A stretch of 9,282 bases of DNA from JBFGCT01 sp041581055 (GTDB lineage Bacteria; Actinomycetota; Acidimicrobiia; Acidimicrobiales; Ilumatobacteraceae), in assembly GCA_041581055.1 (NCBI GenBank), contig JBFGCT010000169.1, forward strand, positions 1 to 9,282, given 5' to 3'. Every line of letters starts with the position of its first letter. Positions within the stretch are counted from its first letter, which is position 1. The position numbers and the translations under genes were made by a program. This document shows, one piece after another, positions 6,668 to 9,282 of the stretch. The notes under the pieces are model-generated. The model was not told the DNA's origin. It did not search any database and saw nothing but the letters and a program-made list of their open reading frames with translations.

Positions 6668-7520
6668 TCGCGGTGATCGCTCCTGATCGTTGTTTGAGGG
6701 AAAAGTTGCCCGGCGGCTGATCATAAGCCACCCGCCCTGAGCCCGTAGTTCGTGCGCAACCTTCCTTTGACTCGCTGCTCAGCGAGAGAGGTTTGCGAGG
6801 CGGGTTCGCGCGTAGGCGGGTTCGCGCGTAGGCGGGCTCGCTCGTCCACGCGTTGACCGCCTCCCAAGCGTTCGACAAGGTGGACGCCCGGCCGCGCGAC
6901 TCGCGGTCGAGCACCGCCACACCGAGGCCCGACAGGTCGTGCCAGGTGAGATCCACTCGGCTCTCGTCCCAGTCGAGCAGCCCGACCTGACCGCGGTCGG
7001 TGATCCGGATGTTGGAGGCCGCCGCGTCTCCGTGGATCAACGACACCGGCACGTCGGCGACCGATCCGAACACGTCGAGCACGATTTCGGCAACGTCGTC
7101 AGGGAGCGCGGTCATGTCGGCGTCGACACTGCGCGACGTCGGGCCGAGTTCGGTGACGGTCATGCACCCGGGGCGCTGCTCGATGTCGTCACATGTGGCG
7201 TGCAGCCGCTGGAGTTCGGCGGCGACGAGTCTCCAGTCGTGCTCCGACGATGGCGGCGCACCCTCCAACCACTCCTGCACCACAACGCCGCCGTGCGACC
7301 AGGCGCCGTCGGACGTCGGGACAGGCCGCGGCACGCGGAATCCTCTGCGGGCGAGTTCCAGCGTGAGATCGAGTTCCCAGGCGAGAGATTCGGGAGTTCG
7401 ACGAGACCGTCGCACCGCAACAGCTTGTCCGTGGAGCGCGCCGGCCCACACTTCGTTGCGGTTCGCCTCGTCGCATCGGTGATGGATGAGCAGACCGGGC
7501 CACGCGCAGATCTCCTCCAC
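6366..7520 (-). CDS. Small APH-family kinase, C-terminus frameshifted by a 16-bp duplication
   Basis: Residues 1-236 are a compact kinase of the APH fold. VVVQEWLEG (79-87) is the hinge region, HGDAAASN (163-170) the catalytic loop with catalytic Asp165, and LLDWDESR (181-188) the metal-binding DWD motif. NAWTSEPAYARTRL (223-236) is the usual last helix. After L236 the frame reads low-complexity sequence and runs to 6366, antisense to nothing but out of frame over the carbonic anhydrase gene. Deleting one unit of the 16-bp repeat at 6799-6830 gives YARTRLANLSR and a stop at 6779-6781, a 241-residue protein. The region 6779-7520 is therefore the real gene; the rest is read-through. It is either a frameshifted gene, a slippage variant or an assembly error. 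GTG at 7520 is the only early start, since an in-frame TAG lies just before it. The substrate is unknown. Confidence 0.75.
   Translation of the reverse strand: MEEICAWPGLLIHHRCDEANRNEVWAGALHGQAVAVRRSRRTPESLAWELDLTLELARRGFRVPRPVPTSDGAWSHGGVVVQEWLEGAPPSSEHDWRLVAAELQRLHATCDDIEQRPGCMTVTELGPTSRSVDADMTALPDDVAEIVLDVFGSVADVPVSLIHGDAAASNIRITDRGQVGLLDWDESRVDLTWHDLSGLGVAVLDRESRGRASTLSNAWEAVNAWTSEPAYARTRLRANPPRKPLSLSSESKEGCARTTGSGRVAYDQPPGNFSLKQRSGAITANVERIECHAATRCTRAHPQGTRRADSRRCPRTTLGGQRAIRCRVADQQRPPQAGARCCGRSTSDGCDSVVPRFTHPRRGCIRPGHRECVRCSGCRQFRER
6680..6684 (-). promoter_or_regulatory. Ribosome binding site AGGAG of the carbonic anhydrase gene
   Basis: AGGAG on the minus strand lies 12 bases before the ATG at 6667. 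The spacing is somewhat long, but this is the clearest Shine-Dalgarno site in the window and it favours this start over the ATG at 6724. Confidence 0.5.
6720..6725 (-). promoter_or_regulatory. Candidate -10 box TATGAT for the carbonic anhydrase gene
   Basis: TATGAT on the minus strand matches TATAAT at five of six bases and lies 52 bases before the chosen ATG. This would give a leader of roughly 45 bases containing AGGAG. No good -35 is seen at 16-18 bases. The alternative ATG (6722-6724) lies within this box. Confidence 0.4.
6771..6786 (-). terminator. Palindrome at the ancestral 3' end of the small APH-type gene
   Basis: CTCGCTGCTCAGCGAG (plus strand) is a perfect inverted repeat with 7-bp arms around two central bases. 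It covers the TGA (6779-6781) that would end the kinase gene if the 16-bp duplication were absent. A hairpin at a gene end suggests a terminator, but no U-run follows. Confidence 0.3.
6799..6845 (-). repeat. 16-bp tandem duplication with a degenerate third unit
   Basis: On the plus strand GGCGGGTTCGCGCGTA occurs perfectly at 6799-6814 and 6815-6830. GGCGGGCTCGCTCGT at 6831-6845 matches 13 of 15 bases. It lies within the last helix of the small APH-type kinase. Because 16 is not a multiple of three, each added copy changes the reading frame. Confidence 0.9.
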
Positions 7521-7526
7521 GACTCG

Positions 7527-7532
7527 ACACTA
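7527..7532 (-). promoter_or_regulatory. Candidate -10 box of a leaderless promoter for the small APH-type gene
   Basis: TAGTGT on the minus strand fits TANNNT and lies six bases before the GTG at 7520, the same geometry as before the MFS gene. There is no Shine-Dalgarno site upstream. It sits in the 128-base divergent gap shared with the methyltransferase gene. Confidence 0.35.
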
Positions 7533-7648
7533 GATCGAGCGCCCGGATGGCGATCGGACGCACCGCACTGGTGTGCGCGGCGTTCGGTGCTCCACGGATT
7601 GTTCAGGTCCGACGGCGTGACCCGAAACGTAGATGAGACACTGATCGA

Positions 7649-8338
7649 ATGTCAGAGCAGGCAGGTCGCGACGGCACGGAACAACGCCAGCCCGAACATC
7701 ACGGGCATGAGAACGACCAAGGAATTCGGGGCGCGTTGCGCTACCTGCGCTGGCTCCCGCAGATGTGGCGATCGGCGATCAACAACGCCGTTGTCGCCCT
7801 GGTCGACCTGCAGCCGGGTGAACGGGGGGTCGACATCGGCGCGGGCATGGGCGCTGGCGCGATCCGCGCCGCAGCGGCCGGCGCCCACGTGATCGCCGTC
7901 GAGCCGACGCCGTTCATGCGTCGGGTGTTGAAGGCGCGTCGCGCGTTGAGCCGTCGCCGCGCCAACATCGAGGTGACCGACGGTTCCGCAGAGCGGATTT
8001 CCGCCGACGATCGCAGTGTCGACGCGATCTGGGCGGTGAACACGATGCACCACTGGGTCGACCTCGAACGGGGTGTGGCGGAGATCGCCCGCGTGCTGCG
8101 ACCGAACGGCCGGCTCCTCCTTGTCGACGAGGACTTCACCGATCCGTCGCACCCCGACCACGGGCGGTTTGGCACCGATCACGACGATGACCACCACGGC
8201 TTCACGATGGTCGACGCGGAGGCGATGGGCGATCTACTTCGAGCAGCCGGACTCACCGACGTCGACACGTCGAACCGTCATATCGCCAACCGCCCGGTGA
8301 TCAGTGTCGCGGCCCACGGTGCACCGACCGACCGGTGA
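7649..8338 (+). CDS. Class I SAM-dependent methyltransferase
   Basis: Predicted 229-residue cytoplasmic methyltransferase with the Rossmann-like fold of the Methyltransf_11 / UbiE group. Motif I is VDIGAGMGAGAI (61-72), binding S-adenosylmethionine. The acidic residue after strand 2 is E85 (VIAVEPT). Motif II is SVDAIWAVNTMHHWVD (about 123-138), and motif III is LRPNGRLLLVDED (150-162). The N-terminal 30 residues are polar and His/Gln-rich and may be disordered. An unusual His/Asp-rich loop, FGTDHDDDHHGF (about 174-185), lies before the last helix pair and could bind metal, though this is only a guess. The acceptor substrate is unknown. ATG at 7649 is the first plausible start; no clear Shine-Dalgarno site precedes it. 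The gene is divergent from the small kinase. Confidence 0.9.
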   Translation: MSEQAGRDGTEQRQPEHHGHENDQGIRGALRYLRWLPQMWRSAINNAVVALVDLQPGERGVDIGAGMGAGAIRAAAAGAHVIAVEPTPFMRRVLKARRALSRRRANIEVTDGSAERISADDRSVDAIWAVNTMHHWVDLERGVAEIARVLRPNGRLLLVDEDFTDPSHPDHGRFGTDHDDDHHGFTMVDAEAMGDLLRAAGLTDVDTSNRHIANRPVISVAAHGAPTDR

Positions 8339-8402
8339 CCGCCCGGTTGCAGATGCGCCAGAGCTCGGGCAGGTCGGCGCACCAGCCGTCGACCGTGATC
8401 AT
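8301..8402 (-). other. Candidate 33-codon minus-strand ORF or gene remnant
   Basis: ATG at 8402 reads ITVDGWCADLPELWRICNRAV and ends at TGA 8301-8303. The codons from GTC (4) to ACC (23) all end in G or C, as real genes here do. It starts in the gap between the methyltransferase and GNAT-like genes and overlaps the methyltransferase 3' end. I recognise no family; high GC alone may explain the codon pattern. Confidence 0.18.
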
Positions 8403-8446
8403 GCGTGGGCCTCTGCTCGCGCGACCTGAGGTGCGATGATGCCGGC

Positions 8447-9043
8447 ATGGGTTTCCGGGAGCAGGGGATCGAACCGGCGGAAGGGTTCACGCGGGACGGG
8501 TACATCGTTCGGCCACTCGTGCCGTCCGACGTGGTGCTCGACCACGAAGCCGTGATGTCGAGTCGCGAGTTCCTCTACCACTGGGAGCAGGAGCCTCCGT
8601 ATCCGCCAGAGGACTTCTCGGTCGCCGACAATCTCGAGGATCTCGAGCAGATGGACGGCGAACACCGCAACGGCACCCGATACACGTACACCGTCATGAA
8701 CGCCGACGAGACCCAGGTCCTGGGCTGCATCTACCTGCTGCCCAACGACGACCGCATGTACCGGACCGCCGAGGTGACGTCGCACGACGGCACCGACCTG
8801 TCGACCGTCGACGCCACGGTCGCGTTCTGGGTGCGCGTCTCGACGTGGGAGGACGGGTTCGAGCGGGCCGTGCTCGAGGCGGTTCTCGAATGGCTACGCG
8901 ATGACTGGTCGCTCGAGCGACCGGTGATCATGACCAACGAGAAGCTCGATCACCAGATCGCGACGATCGAGTCGCTGGGCCTGACCCGGCGCTTCGACTA
9001 CGACCGCGACCGCGACATGTACACGTCCCACGCGTACGCCTGA
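8447..9043 (+). CDS. GNAT-like acetyltransferase with a degenerate acetyl-CoA loop
   Basis: Predicted 198-residue protein with a RimJ/RimL-style GNAT layout. GYIVRPLVPSDVVLDHEAVM (18-37) is the N-terminal strand and helix. YTYTVMNADETQVLGCIYLL (79-98) gives the central strands. VDATVAFWVRVS (121-132) is the strand before the cofactor site, GFERAVLEAVLEWL (137-150) the following helix, and ATIESLGLTRRFDYD (172-186) the C-terminal segment. The usual R-x-x-G-x-G pyrophosphate loop is replaced by STWEDGFER, so acetyl-CoA binding and activity are uncertain. ATG at 8447 is preferred; an in-frame GTG at 8405 would add 14 residues without homology. It is separated from the methyltransferase by 108 bases and converges on the tRNA gene. 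Confidence 0.78.
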   Translation: MGFREQGIEPAEGFTRDGYIVRPLVPSDVVLDHEAVMSSREFLYHWEQEPPYPPEDFSVADNLEDLEQMDGEHRNGTRYTYTVMNADETQVLGCIYLLPNDDRMYRTAEVTSHDGTDLSTVDATVAFWVRVSTWEDGFERAVLEAVLEWLRDDWSLERPVIMTNEKLDHQIATIESLGLTRRFDYDRDRDMYTSHAYA

Positions 9044-9058
9044 ACCACAAACCTCCTC

Positions 9059-9099
9059 CGGTGAGAGATGAGCGGCGGGGGTGGTCTCACCTCTCACCG
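9059..9099 (+). repeat. Single inverted repeat related to the 62-bp array
   Basis: CGGTGAGAG (9059-9067) and CTCTCACCG (9091-9099) pair over nine bases across a 23-base spacer. The arms and spacer length match the units at 4641-4826, and the spacer has a similar GCGGNGGGGGT core. It lies 16 bases after the GNAT-like stop, in a convergent gap before the tRNA gene. Confidence 0.7.
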
Positions 9100-9135
9100 C
9101 AGCGCACGCGCCAAGACTCCACGGACATCCACGAA

Positions 9136-9162
9136 CGTCCACCGACGACTCCGCGGTGGACG
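9136..9162 (-). terminator. Hairpin downstream of the selenocysteine tRNA
   Basis: CGTCCACCG (9136-9144) and CGGTGGACG (9154-9162) form a perfect 9-bp stem with a 9-nt loop, 13 bases beyond the 3' end of the tRNA on the minus strand. It could end tRNA transcription, or that of the convergent gene. No U-run is present. Confidence 0.4.
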
Positions 9163-9175
9163 CCCGTGGACGCTT

Positions 9176-9271
9176 TGGCGGAGGTGGACGGGAATCGAAC
9201 CCGCCGGACGGGGATCGCCCGTCCCAGCCGCTTTGAAGACGGTGGAGCCCACCAGGTGCCCAGACACCTCC
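9176..9271 (-). tRNA. selC: tRNA-Sec, anticodon UCA
   Basis: The 96-nt RNA inserts selenocysteine at recoded UGA codons with the help of SelB. The 5' GGAGGTG pairs with 3' CACCTCC, followed by discriminator G and an encoded CCA. The anticodon loop CTTCAAA carries TCA (9234-9236 on the minus strand). The D-loop region has the TGGTGG typical of this tRNA. The variable arm is long, with GGACGGG and CCCGTCC pairing over seven bases around a 5-nt loop. The T arm is GCGGG-TTCGATT-CCCGT. UCA anticodon plus long variable arm separates it from serine and suppressor tryptophan tRNAs. An eighth acceptor pair would be U8 opposite C, a mismatch. No selA, selB or selD gene is in the window. Confidence 0.93.
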
Positions 9272-9282
9272 ACGGGCGAGGC

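Noticed and set aside
6668..6724. Longer carbonic anhydrase start at 6724
   Set aside because: This ATG lies inside a TATGAT -10 candidate, while the ATG at 6667 has an upstream AGGAG and a normal family N-terminus.
9176..9271. Serine tRNA or a suppressor tRNA
   Set aside because: The anticodon is UCA rather than a serine anticodon, and a suppressor tryptophan tRNA would lack the 7-bp variable arm.
9176..9282. tRNA gene as an integration (att) site for a mobile element
   Set aside because: No integrase gene or duplicated tRNA 3' segment is found in the window.

Overview
The window is very GC-rich, and most genes use G or C at nearly every third codon position. GTG starts are common and Shine-Dalgarno sites are scarce. 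This suggests a high-GC actinobacterium. A relative of the Acidimicrobiia is plausible from the protein style, but that is inference and no marker here fixes the taxon.

Left part, plus strand. The window opens inside the C-terminal half of a sigma-70 family sigma factor (2-601). Three codirectional genes follow: a small GNAT acetyltransferase (707-1204), an Eis-like acetyltransferase of about 412 residues (1276-2514) and a 12-helix MFS transporter (2681-3925). A small four-helix membrane protein of unknown function (4041-4724) comes next. Its last 27 codons lie in a three-copy 62-bp tandem repeat (4641-4826), and each unit carries a long inverted repeat.

Middle part, minus strand. Reading 7520 to 4841 there are three genes: a small APH-fold kinase (7520 to about 6779), a beta-class carbonic anhydrase (6667-5981) and a larger APH(9)-like kinase (5851-4841). 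The small kinase carries a 16-bp tandem duplication near its 3' end that shifts the frame. Removing one unit restores a normal C-terminus and a TGA at 6779-6781. As the sequence stands, the frame runs about 300 bases into the carbonic anhydrase gene.

Right part. A class I SAM-dependent methyltransferase (7649-8338) is divergent from the small kinase. It is followed by a GNAT-like protein (8447-9043) and a convergent tRNA gene on the minus strand (9176-9271). The tRNA has a UCA anticodon, a long 7-bp variable arm and an encoded CCA, which identify a selenocysteine tRNA (selC). The organism therefore probably makes selenoproteins, although no other sel gene lies in the window.

No operon performs one obvious task. 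Several proteins belong to families known for drug modification or export (Eis, APH, MFS), so a loose drug-tolerance neighbourhood is possible but unproven. The most noteworthy non-coding signals are the inverted-repeat family, with the same 23-nt spacer in both places at convergent gene ends, and the 16-bp frameshifting duplication.
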